Assembly: GCA_036504735.1 (NCBI GenBank)
Contig: DASXUQ010000010.1
Span: 62,001-126,000 of the forward strand
Source: a bacterium
GTDB taxonomy: Bacteria > Electryoneota > RPQS01
Reading direction: 5' to 3'
Length of the DNA: 64,000 nt
Below, in pieces: positions 24,539 through 33,293 of this stretch (the first letter of the stretch is position 1; each line of letters starts with the position of its first letter). The position numbers and the translations under genes were made by a program. The notes beneath the pieces were generated by a model, which was not told the DNA's origin, searched no databases, and saw only the letters and a program-made list of their open reading frames with translations.

Positions 24539-26377
24539 TTACTTTAAGAGCATCATCTTCTGCACCCGCGTGGCCGATTCAGTCCACAGTGCGGCAAAGT
24601 ACACGCCCGAGGACAGATCCGAACCGTCAAACCGCTGCCGGTGTTCTCCGGCAATCATTCGCCCCAAGTTCTGGCGATAGACACTACGGCCCAGCACATC
24701 AAACACTTCCACGGTGACCACCGAAGCCGCCGGCAATTCAAAGCGCAGCGTAGCCGTGCTATTGAAAGGATTCGGAAATGCCGAAAGACTGAAGGCTGAA
24801 GGATGAGGGATGAAGGAACCCTTCTGGGCTGCAAGGAAACCGCTGGAATCCCAGTGCAGGGGATAGCGCGGCATAAGGGGTGTGGTGGCGATGGAATCCA
24901 CCGGGACGCGCTGATAGATGAAATCATTCAGCGTGGCCACGCCTTCGCTGTATGACACGGCACCTGCATCCCGGTCCAGCACATAGGACAGATGCAAAGC
25001 CCCATCGCTCACGGTTTCGGCCACAGTCGGCTCGCGTTCGGACAAGCATTCTCCGGACGGAGTGGGAATGAGTGCGGGCCGTGTGCGGGTGACGTTGGTG
25101 CCGGTGCTCCATGCGATGCCGTTATCGGTGGAGACGGAGATCCAAACATCGGAGTTGAAGTATCCGCCTTCGGAGACCTGCGCGGTGTCATAGCGCGCGT
25201 ACGAGCAGTAAAGATAACCGTTGGAAGGATCAACGGCTAACGATGGACGGCAGACCATCCTTTGCCATGCACCGGGAAGGTTCGGAGCGGCGGCGATCCA
25301 CCCATCCGCCACGAGGCTGAATTGGCCGGTGGCTTCGGACCAGTGCCAGATAAGGCCTTCACTGGCGCTGTAGCGCCCCTGCGAATGCCCTGACGCCCAT
25401 GTCCAGTAGCCCGTCGTGGTGAACGCCGCGTGCAGGCCGTTGGTGCGGTCGAACAGCAGGCTCAGATCCGCATGTGCCCAGAGAGTGTCCCGATTGCAGT
25501 GAAGGGTATCGTGAGTCGCCGCGAGACACGCCGTATCGCCGGGCGTAAACTGGGTGATATTCAGACGCGGCCCCCATGTCTCTCCACCGTCGCCGGACAA
25601 GCTCAGTTCCACATCTTTCCATTCTGTCTGATAGTCTGCCGCCGGATCTCGATAGTAGGCGCGCAGCCATCCCATTGCCACGCGCGGTGACGTGCGGGAT
25701 GCGGCAATAACATAGGATGCCACGCCGAGCGTGTCTATGGACTGCAACACGGAACCGCCATTCACCGGTTGCCATGTGTACTCGCAGAATGAACTGTCAG
25801 GAGCGGGCGCACCCTGTGCATAATAGAATTCGTAATTGAATCCGAGGAAGCTGTCATCCCGGTTGGCAAGCACATGGACATGGTTGTTTACATCCACCAC
25901 GACCTTGGGCCATACCAGCCAGCCATTCCGGGGGTTGGGAAGCAGGGTTATATCATCGCAGCCGATCCGGCACAGGGCCACGTGAAAAGCTGTGCCGCTG
26001 GAGTCCGTCATCACGCCGTGAAAGGCGGCGAGGGGATAGCCTTCGCGATCCAATGTCAGGTTCACGTAGCCACCACGGCGGAACGTATCCACCTGCAGGC
26101 CGGAATCGTAGGCGAAGCGGGTAAATTGCGGCCCCCAACGATTGTAGTAAACATGCCGCGGGCCGTAATAGTCAGACGTCAGACCGTTCGTCCAGACAAC
26201 GTGGACATTACCGCTGTCATCCACGGCAATCATTCTGCCGCAGGAAGCATTTTGCTGAGTGTCCCACCATGTGGTCCCCGCCACGTGGGTTTCGCCAATG
26301 GGCTGCGCCTGCGAAGGGCCGCTTTTTGCAAGCAGGAGGACAAGGGCGCAGATGGCATAGCATATGCGGTAATTCAC
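24539..26377 (-). CDS. T9SS-sorted secreted protein with sialidase-like propeller
   Basis: A 612-residue secreted protein. GTG at 26377 is chosen because AAGGAGG lies six bases upstream and the signal peptide (residues 1-24, ending GPSQA) starts there; the ORF from 26437 adds a non-signal N-terminus. The body has repeated Asp-box-like phrases (SGDGGETWGPR, SVDNSGNVHVVW-like, STDNGIAWSTGT), as in sialidase/neuraminidase-type beta-propellers and BNR repeat proteins. The last 85 residues form a T9SS sorting domain (FPNPFNSTATLRFELP ... GVYFAALW ... KMMLLK). Surface or extracellular; no active-site Arg triad could be assigned, so enzyme activity is not claimed. Likely co-transcribed with the T9SS gene after it. 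Confidence 0.83.
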   Translation of the reverse strand: MNYRICYAICALVLLLAKSGPSQAQPIGETHVAGTTWWDTQQNASCGRMIAVDDSGNVHVVWTNGLTSDYYGPRHVYYNRWGPQFTRFAYDSGLQVDTFRRGGYVNLTLDREGYPLAAFHGVMTDSSGTAFHVALCRIGCDDITLLPNPRNGWLVWPKVVVDVNNHVHVLANRDDSFLGFNYEFYYAQGAPAPDSSFCEYTWQPVNGGSVLQSIDTLGVASYVIAASRTSPRVAMGWLRAYYRDPAADYQTEWKDVELSLSGDGGETWGPRLNITQFTPGDTACLAATHDTLHCNRDTLWAHADLSLLFDRTNGLHAAFTTTGYWTWASGHSQGRYSASEGLIWHWSEATGQFSLVADGWIAAAPNLPGAWQRMVCRPSLAVDPSNGYLYCSYARYDTAQVSEGGYFNSDVWISVSTDNGIAWSTGTNVTRTRPALIPTPSGECLSEREPTVAETVSDGALHLSYVLDRDAGAVSYSEGVATLNDFIYQRVPVDSIATTPLMPRYPLHWDSSGFLAAQKGSFIPHPSAFSLSAFPNPFNSTATLRFELPAASVVTVEVFDVLGRSVYRQNLGRMIAGEHRQRFDGSDLSSGVYFAALWTESATRVQKMMLLK

Positions 26378-26520
26378 GGATGGCCTCCTTGACGAAGGGG
26401 TGAAAAATGTGCGATGAGGGATGAATGGAACATCCAAATCAGCAATCCCGTTGAAAGAAGATCGGCACCGTGAAAGCCAAAGTGAGCCCTTTGACCCTCA
26501 CCCGCTTGAAGGCCATTATG

Positions 26521-26560
26521 TGTGATTGTTGTAAATTATGCTTTTGTGAAAACAATCACA
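26521..26560. promoter_or_regulatory. 10-bp inverted repeat directly upstream of the hppA promoter
   Basis: TGTGATTGTT (26521-26530) and AACAATCACA (26551-26560) are perfect complements separated by 20 bases; the right arm ends one base before the -35. The half sites (TGTGA/TCACA) resemble those of CRP/FNR-type regulators but the spacing is too wide for one dimer. The 320-base gap between divergent genes (26378-26697) is otherwise taken by the promoter and leader. Confidence 0.5.
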
Positions 26561-26561
26561 C

Positions 26562-26590
26562 TTGACCTTCAGGGAGAGATTGCTTATATT
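26562..26590 (+). promoter_or_regulatory. Sigma-70-type promoter of hppA
   Basis: TTGACC, 17-base spacer, TATATT. Transcription should begin near 26597, leaving a leader of about 100 bases. Confidence 0.75.
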
Positions 26591-26623
26591 CTAAGCTTGT
26601 CAGACGTCAATATATTGTAAAAC

Positions 26624-26681
26624 GTGGGTATCCGAACTCGGATCGGCAGAATCCGGTTACAAGTAACCGAATTTGCCCCAC
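26624..26681 (+). promoter_or_regulatory. Possible three-way-junction leader RNA of hppA
   Basis: GTGGG (26624-26628) pairs with CCCAC (26677-26681) and encloses two perfect hairpins: ATCCGA-AC-TCGGAT (26630-26643) and CGGTTAC-AA-GTAACCG (26654-26669, extendable by AAT/ATT). The structure ends about nine bases before the GGAGGAG ribosome site. It could control translation; no known riboswitch class is recognised. Confidence 0.4.
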
Positions 26682-26697
26682 AAAATCAAGGAGGAGT

Positions 26698-29316
26698 ATG
26701 CGCACAGCCAAATCTGCCTTCCGTGCCGGCCGCGCGAAGCGGAAAGTTAAGACTTGGTTTCTCAGCCTGATGGTCATCGCTCTGGCCGGTCTCATGTTTG
26801 CCGGACCGCGCCTGTTTGCGCAGGCCCCCAGCACCACCACACCGCCGCAGGCAACGGCCGCTGTGGGTGGTGAGCATGGTGGAGAGGCGATTCAACTTCC
26901 CTTTGGCGATGAAGCCTGGCTGCCGCTGTTCATTGTGCTCGGTGGCGCGCTTGTGGCCCTGGCCTTTGGTGCCTACTGGTGGCAGAAGACCATGAAGGCC
27001 AGTCCCGGCAGCGACCGCATGCAGGGTGTCGCCTCCGCTGTTCAGGAAGGCGCAATGGCCTATCTTGCCCGTCAGGTCAAGACCATGGCTCCCGTGGTGG
27101 CAGTGCTGGGCATCGGACTGTTCTTCCTTTACAAGAATCAGTATGCCTTTATGGAGGCGGCGGAACCGGGGATCTCGACGACCCTCGGTCTCGGCGTCGC
27201 CATCGCCTTTTTGCTGGGCGTCACGGCCTCCTATCTGGCCGGTTACGTGGGCATGGGTGTGGCCGTGCGCGGTAACGTGCGCGTTGCCAACGCCGCTCTT
27301 TCCAGCTTCAAGAATGCCCTCGAAATTGCCTTTCAGGCCGGCGCGGTGAGCGGTATGTTCACCGTGGGTCTGGGTCTTTTGGGTGCGACGATTACCTTTA
27401 TGGTCTTCCAGCAGAACGCGATGTTCGTGCTGGTGGGCTTCGGCTTCGGCGGGTCGCTGGCCGCGCTCTTTATGCGCGTCGGCGGCGGTATCTTCACCAA
27501 GGCCGCGGACGTAGGCGCCGACCTTGTAGGCAAGGTGGAAGCCGGTATTCCCGAAGATGATCCCCGCAACGCCGCGACCATTGCCGACAACGTCGGTGAT
27601 AACGTGGGCGACTGCGCCGGTATGGCCGCGGACGTGTTCGAGTCCTATGAAGTGACTCTGGTGGCCGCGATCATTCTGGCGGCGGCGGTGGGCAAGACCC
27701 TCAGCAACGCCGGGTTCGGCGGAGTGCTGGCGGCGGGCTCCTTCACCAGCATCTTTACGCTGAAGCTTGTCATTTACGCGCTGCTCGTGCGCGCCGTGGG
27801 CGTGGTGGCTTCGATTATCGGCGTGATGGCCGTGCGTGGCAAGGACGATCCCAATATGAACCCGATGACGCCAATCAACACCGGCTTCTATGTGTCGGCA
27901 ATTATTGCCTCGCTGGGTTTCCTGGCGGTGTCCTACTGGGTCTTCGCCGGGCAGCCGGTGCCGATGTCGCCGCCCGATCCGTCCGCGTCCAACATCAGAG
28001 ATTTCTCGTTGATTCGCGGCGTCATTGAAAACTTCTGGATTCTGGCGTTCTTCGCAACCTTCTTCGGCATCGTGCTGACGCAGATCATCGGCAAGATCAC
28101 CGAATATTTTACGGCGGTGGAGCACAAGCCCGTTACCGAAATTGCGTCCTCGGCCCGCACAGGCCCGGCGACGCTGATTCTGGCAGGTCTGTCCGAAGGT
28201 CTGGAATCGTCCGTGTGGGGCATCTGTGCCATTGCGGCCACCATTTACGGCGCCTTTATTCTCTTTCCCGAACCGGCGATGGCGGCCTATGCCATTGCGC
28301 TGGCGGGTCTCGGTCTGCTGGCGACGACCGGCTATGTGCTGGCGATGGACACCTACGGTCCGATTTCCGATAACGCCAACGGCATTTTCGAAATGTCGGG
28401 CGCGCTGAAGAATAAGGACGGCAGCGAAAACAAGGCCGCGCACAATATCGTCTCGCGCCTCGACATGGTGGGCAACACCACAAAAGCTCTTACAAAGGGC
28501 TTTGCGATTGCCACGGCGGTGATTGCGGCGGTGTCGCTCTACCGTTCGTTCCTCGATACCGTGGCGGTCAAGGATCCGGATATTCTCTTCAAGAATATTC
28601 AGGTCAATTTGCCCGACGTGTTCATCGGCCTGCTGATCGGCGGCGCAGTGCCGTTCCTGTTCTCCAGCTTTGCCATCCGCGCGGTCTCCCGTGCGGCGGT
28701 GCAGCTTGTGGAAGAGGTGCGCCACCAGTTCCGCACCATTCCCGGCATCTGGGAATATACCGGAGTAGGGGAGAAGGGCAAGCCCAACTATGCCAAGTGT
28801 GTGGAAATTTCCACCGCCGCGGCGCAGAAGGAACTGCTTGGACCCGGCCTGCTGGCGGTGTTCTCGCCGATTTTGGTCGGCTTCTGGCTTGGCCCGTACG
28901 CGCTGGGTGGTTTCCTGGCGGGTGCAATTCTGGCCGGACAGCTTATGGCTGTGTTCATGTCCAACACCGGCGGCGCGTGGGACAATGCCAAGAAGAAGAT
29001 CGAAGACGGTTTCCTCGGCGGCAAGGGCAGTGAAGCCCACAAGGCCGGTGTGATCGGCGACACGGTGGGCGATCCGCTGAAGGATACCGCCGGTCCCGCC
29101 TTGAACCCGATGATCAAGGTGATGAACCTCGTCGCGATTCTGGTGGCCCCGAGCACCGTGATGCTTCACGGCACGGCGGGCGGCTGGGTGATGACCTTCA
29201 TCGCGCTGGCCATCTTAGCCGGTGCGGTCCTGTTCTCCAAGCGCGGCGGCGTCCAAGCCGGCAGCGACGCGGAAAGCTCGACCGTGCAGCGCGCACCGCA
29301 AAAGACGGCGATGTGA
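26698..29316 (+). CDS. hppA: Membrane-bound H+-translocating pyrophosphatase (K+-independent type)
   Basis: An 872-residue polytopic enzyme that couples PPi hydrolysis to H+ pumping across the cytoplasmic membrane. ATG follows GGAGGAG. A signal-like N-terminal extension (to about 60) precedes the roughly 16 membrane helices. PPi/Mg-binding motifs are present: DVGADLVGKVEAGIPEDDPRNAATIADNVGDNVGD (given here by its ends only: DVGADLVGKVE ... DNVGDNVGD, near 270-305) and the C-terminal DTVGDPLKDTAGPALNP region. K596 in GNTTKALTKG occupies the position where Lys replaces Ala in K+-independent H+-PPases; K+-dependent and Na+-pumping forms have Ala. H+ specificity is thus inferred from family rules. 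Own promoter and terminator. Confidence 0.96.
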   Translation: MRTAKSAFRAGRAKRKVKTWFLSLMVIALAGLMFAGPRLFAQAPSTTTPPQATAAVGGEHGGEAIQLPFGDEAWLPLFIVLGGALVALAFGAYWWQKTMKASPGSDRMQGVASAVQEGAMAYLARQVKTMAPVVAVLGIGLFFLYKNQYAFMEAAEPGISTTLGLGVAIAFLLGVTASYLAGYVGMGVAVRGNVRVANAALSSFKNALEIAFQAGAVSGMFTVGLGLLGATITFMVFQQNAMFVLVGFGFGGSLAALFMRVGGGIFTKAADVGADLVGKVEAGIPEDDPRNAATIADNVGDNVGDCAGMAADVFESYEVTLVAAIILAAAVGKTLSNAGFGGVLAAGSFTSIFTLKLVIYALLVRAVGVVASIIGVMAVRGKDDPNMNPMTPINTGFYVSAIIASLGFLAVSYWVFAGQPVPMSPPDPSASNIRDFSLIRGVIENFWILAFFATFFGIVLTQIIGKITEYFTAVEHKPVTEIASSARTGPATLILAGLSEGLESSVWGICAIAATIYGAFILFPEPAMAAYAIALAGLGLLATTGYVLAMDTYGPISDNANGIFEMSGALKNKDGSENKAAHNIVSRLDMVGNTTKALTKGFAIATAVIAAVSLYRSFLDTVAVKDPDILFKNIQVNLPDVFIGLLIGGAVPFLFSSFAIRAVSRAAVQLVEEVRHQFRTIPGIWEYTGVGEKGKPNYAKCVEISTAAAQKELLGPGLLAVFSPILVGFWLGPYALGGFLAGAILAGQLMAVFMSNTGGAWDNAKKKIEDGFLGGKGSEAHKAGVIGDTVGDPLKDTAGPALNPMIKVMNLVAILVAPSTVMLHGTAGGWVMTFIALAILAGAVLFSKRGGVQAGSDAESSTVQRAPQKTAM

Positions 29317-29392
29317 AGCAAGGATGAAGGCGGAAGGATGAAGCACAGACCTCATCCCGCTCTTAGATCGGAATGACTAACGACGACGAAAG

Positions 29393-29420
29393 AAGGCGGC
29401 TCCGTTTGGGGCCGCCTTTT
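29393..29420 (+). terminator. Rho-independent terminator of hppA
   Basis: AAGGCGGC / GCCGCCTT with a ten-base loop, followed by T residues. Confidence 0.85.
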
Positions 29421-29512
29421 CTTGATGGCCGCGACCACCAATTCTGAGGTGAGAACCACGCCCCCCCCAATTATCCGGTAGTCGAGTAACTTGTTGAAAG
29501 ATGCATGAGGTA

Positions 29513-29541
29513 TTGACTCTGAACACATAGATTATTATACT
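29513..29541 (+). promoter_or_regulatory. Sigma-70-type promoter of the three-gene set
   Basis: TTGACT, 17-base spacer, TATACT, about 60 bases before the ATG at 29601. Confidence 0.65.
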
Positions 29542-29600
29542 TATCCTTTGTGGTTCTCGGGTCATCTATGAACCTTACCTTGAAACACTTTGGTTGACTT

Positions 29601-30959
29601 ATGACTTTGGTACGGCCTCGCCTCACAGACTGCTTTAAGATTCCAATCACTCAAGACGAGGCCGATTTTGCTATCCCGTTCCTTGACGAGGACATTCCGC
29701 TTTGCGTTGATCCATTCTTGCTCTACAAATCACCGTCGCAGCAGGAAAACGCTTTGCATTCACTCATCGTTAATTCATTCAATCACCTTGGGCACACGTT
29801 CAGCACTGATAGCAAGGACAAAGCAATTGACCTTCTGATCAATTGCTCTGAGTGCGATGAAGCCGGTCTCGGCAACTCAAAGACTCGTCGAGGTGTACGA
29901 ATTGGACGTGATCTTGCAATAGATATTCTTTCACTTTTCAAGATCATTCCTCAAATCAAGAAGTTCGGATTTGTGCATGTGGAAGAGATTCAGCTTCTCG
30001 TTGACCAAGTCTCGCGTGATCGCATAAGTGACATTACATGTAACCTTGCGAAATCTTTCTTGGTCGATTACACGCTGTACCAGTCTACCAAGGTAGGATT
30101 ACCGGACCAAAAGGCGAAGGTGCAAGTTTATGACGACAGGACACTCAGCTTTAAGGAAGAGGAAATCAACCTTCCATATAACCCGGAATCCAACCAACCT
30201 GTAATTCTTGTCCCCAAACGATGGCTGCGGCGGCTTCCGTGGATCAACCCGGAAGAATACCGGATACGCCTGCCAGAAGATATCCGCGTGTCGAATCCGG
30301 CCCGCCTTGCGATTCTGAACTACAGTCGATTAAACTATGGTGCGGTAAAAAATTATGTTGAAGTCAAAGAACGTAGGCAGGCTGACTGCGTAAACGACCC
30401 GCTATTCGAGCCCATCCCGGTGCTGTCGGCCAAGCGCAAACTAGCGACTATTCAAAAAATACCTTCTGGAAAGGCCGGAAATGCCGACAAGATCTATGAG
30501 GACGCGATTTGTCAATTGATGGCGTCGCTACTGTATCCCCACTTAGACTTTGCAGCGGAACAGGTTCGCACGGATTCTGGCGCTCAGATTCGAGACCTTA
30601 TGTTCTACAACAATAGATCATACGATTTTCTTAGAGATATGTATGACACATACGAGTGCCGACAAGTCGTCTTCGAATTGAAGAACGTGGCCGCCTTGGA
30701 GCGCGAGCACATTAATCAGATCAATCGATACTTAGCTGACCAGTTCGGCCGTTTCGGAGTGATCGTTACCAGGAATCCGCCGCCCAAGCCGATAGTTCGA
30801 AACATCATTGATCTGTGGGCTGGTCAGCGAAAGTGTATCTTGGTTCTGGATGACTCCGATATTGCTCTCATGTGTCAAGTATTCGATAACAAGCAGAGGT
30901 TGCCCATCGAGGTCATCAAGAAGAAGCATGCTGAATTTGTCAGGGCTTGCCCCTCATAA
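29601..30959 (+). CDS. Putative PD-(D/E)XK-fold nuclease-like protein
   Basis: A 452-residue soluble protein of no named family that I recognise. The N-terminal 280 residues are alpha/beta without known motif. The C-terminal part carries a restriction-endonuclease-like pattern: acidic residue in a helix (KIYEDAICQLM), D332 (QIRDLMFYN), then E359-x-K361 in a hydrophobic strand (QVVFELKNV) and a following helix with Q/N (INQINRYLADQFG) and a strand (FGVIVTRNPP), which together are the order of core elements of a PD-(D/E)XK domain. The ATG has no clear Shine-Dalgarno but sits just behind a good promoter. It is visibly A+T-richer than its neighbours and heads a three-gene set. Nuclease activity and a defence role are inferences. 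Confidence 0.7.
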   Translation: MTLVRPRLTDCFKIPITQDEADFAIPFLDEDIPLCVDPFLLYKSPSQQENALHSLIVNSFNHLGHTFSTDSKDKAIDLLINCSECDEAGLGNSKTRRGVRIGRDLAIDILSLFKIIPQIKKFGFVHVEEIQLLVDQVSRDRISDITCNLAKSFLVDYTLYQSTKVGLPDQKAKVQVYDDRTLSFKEEEINLPYNPESNQPVILVPKRWLRRLPWINPEEYRIRLPEDIRVSNPARLAILNYSRLNYGAVKNYVEVKERRQADCVNDPLFEPIPVLSAKRKLATIQKIPSGKAGNADKIYEDAICQLMASLLYPHLDFAAEQVRTDSGAQIRDLMFYNNRSYDFLRDMYDTYECRQVVFELKNVAALEREHINQINRYLADQFGRFGVIVTRNPPPKPIVRNIIDLWAGQRKCILVLDDSDIALMCQVFDNKQRLPIEVIKKKHAEFVRACPS

Positions 30960-30971
30960 GAGGTGAACATC

Positions 30972-31349
30972 ATGAATCCGAACGATGCGGAGTGTTTCAA
31001 TGCGGCACATGCGCAACTGCATGCGCTTCACGACGAGATATCGATACTTGCCAAGAAGTCGCCTAATGACTTGATGAACAAGTTCAAGATCTCGTATGTC
31101 AATCAGGTGCTTTCTACCTGCAACGAGATCCTTGGCGCGGAGCAAAGACCATTTGTAGGCTTCACATCATTTGACGCGGACGTATTACCATCTACTAGCG
31201 ATGTCGTAATGATGCTGTCTCAGTATTGCGCTGCCATGGACAGGATTCACACGGAGAACGTCAAGTGGAACGAGACTCAGCAGAGTTGGGTGTGGTTGGT
31301 GGATGGCAAACTGTCCAAAATCAAAACTCATCGACCAAAACGGAAATGA
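30972..31349 (+). CDS. Small hypothetical protein, paralogue of the next gene
   Basis: A 125-residue protein starting at ATG 30972 with AGAGGTGA upstream, 12 bases after the nuclease-like gene. No family recognised. Its middle, FK..YVNQVLS......L.. ..F......D..LP..SDVV..L.QY..A, aligns with the following gene (LK..MINRVLS...), showing that the two are tandem paralogues. Mostly helical, charged, with a basic tail (KTHRPKRK). As one of two small partners behind a putative nuclease it may be a cofactor or antidote; this is inference from position. Confidence 0.65.
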   Translation: MNPNDAECFNAAHAQLHALHDEISILAKKSPNDLMNKFKISYVNQVLSTCNEILGAEQRPFVGFTSFDADVLPSTSDVVMMLSQYCAAMDRIHTENVKWNETQQSWVWLVDGKLSKIKTHRPKRK

Positions 31350-31350
31350 A

Positions 31351-31764
31351 ATGCCATCCAAAAAAAGCATAAAGGCGGCGCTGCCATCGAACCACGATAC
31401 CGAGAGGTTTGATGTTCTCTACCCTTTGCTGCAGCAGCAGCTTTTGGAGATTCGTGAACTGTCGAAACGGAAACAAGATGTGCAACTGAACAAGCTAAAG
31501 GTTGACATGATCAACCGTGTATTATCAGAGTTGAAAACTTTGCTGGCAGGACAGCCGATGGATGAGTTTCTCGCCCTTCTTGATTCGGAAACGCTTCCGA
31601 CTAATAGCGATGCTGTGCTAGTGCTGGCACAATTCCTGACCGCATCGCAGCAGTGTAAGAGCACTTATTACAGATTCGACGAAGAACAACACGAGTGGCG
31701 ATGGTCTACCAAAGAGAATCCAATTAGAAAGCTCGGCAACGCATGGTCACCTTCCGATGATTGA
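31351..31764 (+). CDS. Small hypothetical protein, paralogue of the previous gene
   Basis: A 137-residue protein from ATG 31351, one base past the previous stop; the frame from 31303 overlaps that gene and lacks a ribosome site. Shared pattern with the upstream paralogue: (F/L)K...(V/I)N.VLS, D...LP..SD.V..L.Q(Y/F), then W.W.... near the C-terminus (QQSWVWLVDG versus QHEWRWSTKE). N-terminal basic stretch MPSKKSIKAALP and a helical middle. Tight spacing implies translation coupling. Function unknown. A terminator at 31868 closes the set. Confidence 0.65.
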   Translation: MPSKKSIKAALPSNHDTERFDVLYPLLQQQLLEIRELSKRKQDVQLNKLKVDMINRVLSELKTLLAGQPMDEFLALLDSETLPTNSDAVLVLAQFLTASQQCKSTYYRFDEEQHEWRWSTKENPIRKLGNAWSPSDD

Positions 31765-31867
31765 CTCTTTTGAACGCTCCTACATCGGTAGAAGCTAATC
31801 TGGAAATAAACCGCTTCGATTTTTTGATTGCAGCACTGTAAGTGGGCTACCAAGATACGAACACACA

Positions 31868-31893
31868 AAAGGGCGACCGTAAGGCCGCCCTTT
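31868..31893. terminator. Bidirectional terminator
   Basis: AAAGGGCG / CGCCCTTT with an inner ACCGTAAGGC loop; A-rich before and T-rich after, between the three-gene set and the convergent lipoprotein gene. Confidence 0.7.
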
Positions 31894-31913
31894 GCTATGG
31901 GACAAATTGTACT

Positions 31914-33212
31914 CTATTGGACGAATTGCCGCGTGTGCGGTAGCGGGGAAGACACTTCCGCGCGGCTCAAGGGCAGGTCTGCGGTCACGGCGCGCGCGTA
32001 GCTGTAAGATCCATACTCGGTGCGCGACGCATCGCCCGAAAGGCTGTAAAGCGCAGGAAGATAATTCTCCCAGCCACTCACGTCATCGTAGTTGATGATG
32101 CCGATCTGGCCGGAGAAATGAGCCGCAGAGTCCGATCCCACCAGAGAGCGCAGCGATGAAGGCAATACGGGCCGGCGGATAGTGGCGGATGCGGGATCAC
32201 AGTACACGGTCCACTGACTGGTCTTCCCTTCAGAAGTGATCCATCGCCAACTCCCCCACAACACATCCGCCTCGCCGTTGACGGTCACTGCCCGGTAGTC
32301 ACTCGGCGTATAAAACGTGGCGCTGACGAAACTGGAAGGGATCTCCACCTGTGCAGGCACCTGAGAATAGGCCTTGTAGAACTGGAACTGCTCGTCCTGG
32401 CCATAGTAAGCGGCTTCAATGTTCCAGTTCGACACGGGGAAACCGGCCCACGGCATGGAGAATGCCGTGCGCCCGTCGCGGTCATACGCTTCCGATAGCG
32501 GATACCACGAACCGGACTGTGCGCGGTAGCCACGCAGATTCAGAATCTGAACCGGGCGTGACGTGGTGATCGCGCGCGGATTATATCCACCGTAGACGGA
32601 GACCGTATAGGAATTGTTCTGCTGCAACTGGAATGACTGGCGCGTGAGCCAGCCAAAAGCGGTTCCACTCTCGCCGGAGACTCTCACCAGCAGGCTGAAG
32701 CGATTGTCCCGCTCAAGATTGTAAACGTTGCGGAGCACGCGAGTCTGGGCCGTGTCCTGCGGCGAGAGGATGCCGCTCCACGTGGAGCCCGGCCAACTGA
32801 TCCGGATCTGCGTGTAGTCTCCCCATTGGCGGGGCACCGTGACTTCGACCGTGCCCAGGGAGCTGCTTGCAGGCGCATGACTGAACTTCCACTTGCCGCC
32901 GCGCGTGTTGATGTAGGACGAGATGTGCCAGCCGTCACCGAGCGAATCCAGAAAGGTCACCGTGACATGGTCGCTGCTCACCGCGCCGAAGTCATACGAT
33001 CCCTCATGGGTCACCTGCTGCACCCCCAACACGGAGTCACCGCTGAGGGTATGCAGCACAATCCAACGGTTCATCTGGTCCCAGCCACTGCCGGAATAAT
33101 GCACGATGAAGGTATAGTTTCCGGTGCTGGAACTTGTCTCATCGGTTGAGCAGCCTGCAAGGATGAACAGCAAAGGCAGCAGCAAGGTGAGCAAAATGCG
33201 GGGAGATTTCAT
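31914..33212 (-). CDS. Lipoprotein of unknown function, paralogue of the next gene
   Basis: A 432-residue lipoprotein. ATG at 33212 begins the signal peptide (MKSPRILLTLLLPLLFILAGC) with lipobox LAGC, Cys at 21; a longer frame from 33242 is not used. The body is beta-rich with many Ser, Thr, Tyr and Trp residues. It is paralogous to the 439-residue lipoprotein encoded just upstream on the same strand: both share a late segment VNGEAD or VEGEAD, ...W......(R/F)RP.LP.S...L, a GWE(N/D)(Y/F) step and a Y.YAR end. No catalytic motif. Likely exposed on the periplasmic or outer face of the outer membrane. Confidence 0.75.
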   Translation of the reverse strand: MKSPRILLTLLLPLLFILAGCSTDETSSSTGNYTFIVHYSGSGWDQMNRWIVLHTLSGDSVLGVQQVTHEGSYDFGAVSSDHVTVTFLDSLGDGWHISSYINTRGGKWKFSHAPASSSLGTVEVTVPRQWGDYTQIRISWPGSTWSGILSPQDTAQTRVLRNVYNLERDNRFSLLVRVSGESGTAFGWLTRQSFQLQQNNSYTVSVYGGYNPRAITTSRPVQILNLRGYRAQSGSWYPLSEAYDRDGRTAFSMPWAGFPVSNWNIEAAYYGQDEQFQFYKAYSQVPAQVEIPSSFVSATFYTPSDYRAVTVNGEADVLWGSWRWITSEGKTSQWTVYCDPASATIRRPVLPSSLRSLVGSDSAAHFSGQIGIINYDDVSGWENYLPALYSLSGDASRTEYGSYSYARAVTADLPLSRAEVSSPLPHTRQFVQ

Positions 33213-33293
33213 GTATCGTCCCGTGAATATACGGCTGGGCACGGCGCTGTGCCGCGTCTCGCAGCCTCTGTAGTTGCGTTTCTAATCAGTGGC

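Noticed and set aside
26686-29169. 827-codon open frame antisense to hppA
   Set aside because: Codon-phase shadow of a high-G+C gene; the product is His/Gly/Arg-rich without domains, while the plus strand is a clear H+-PPase.
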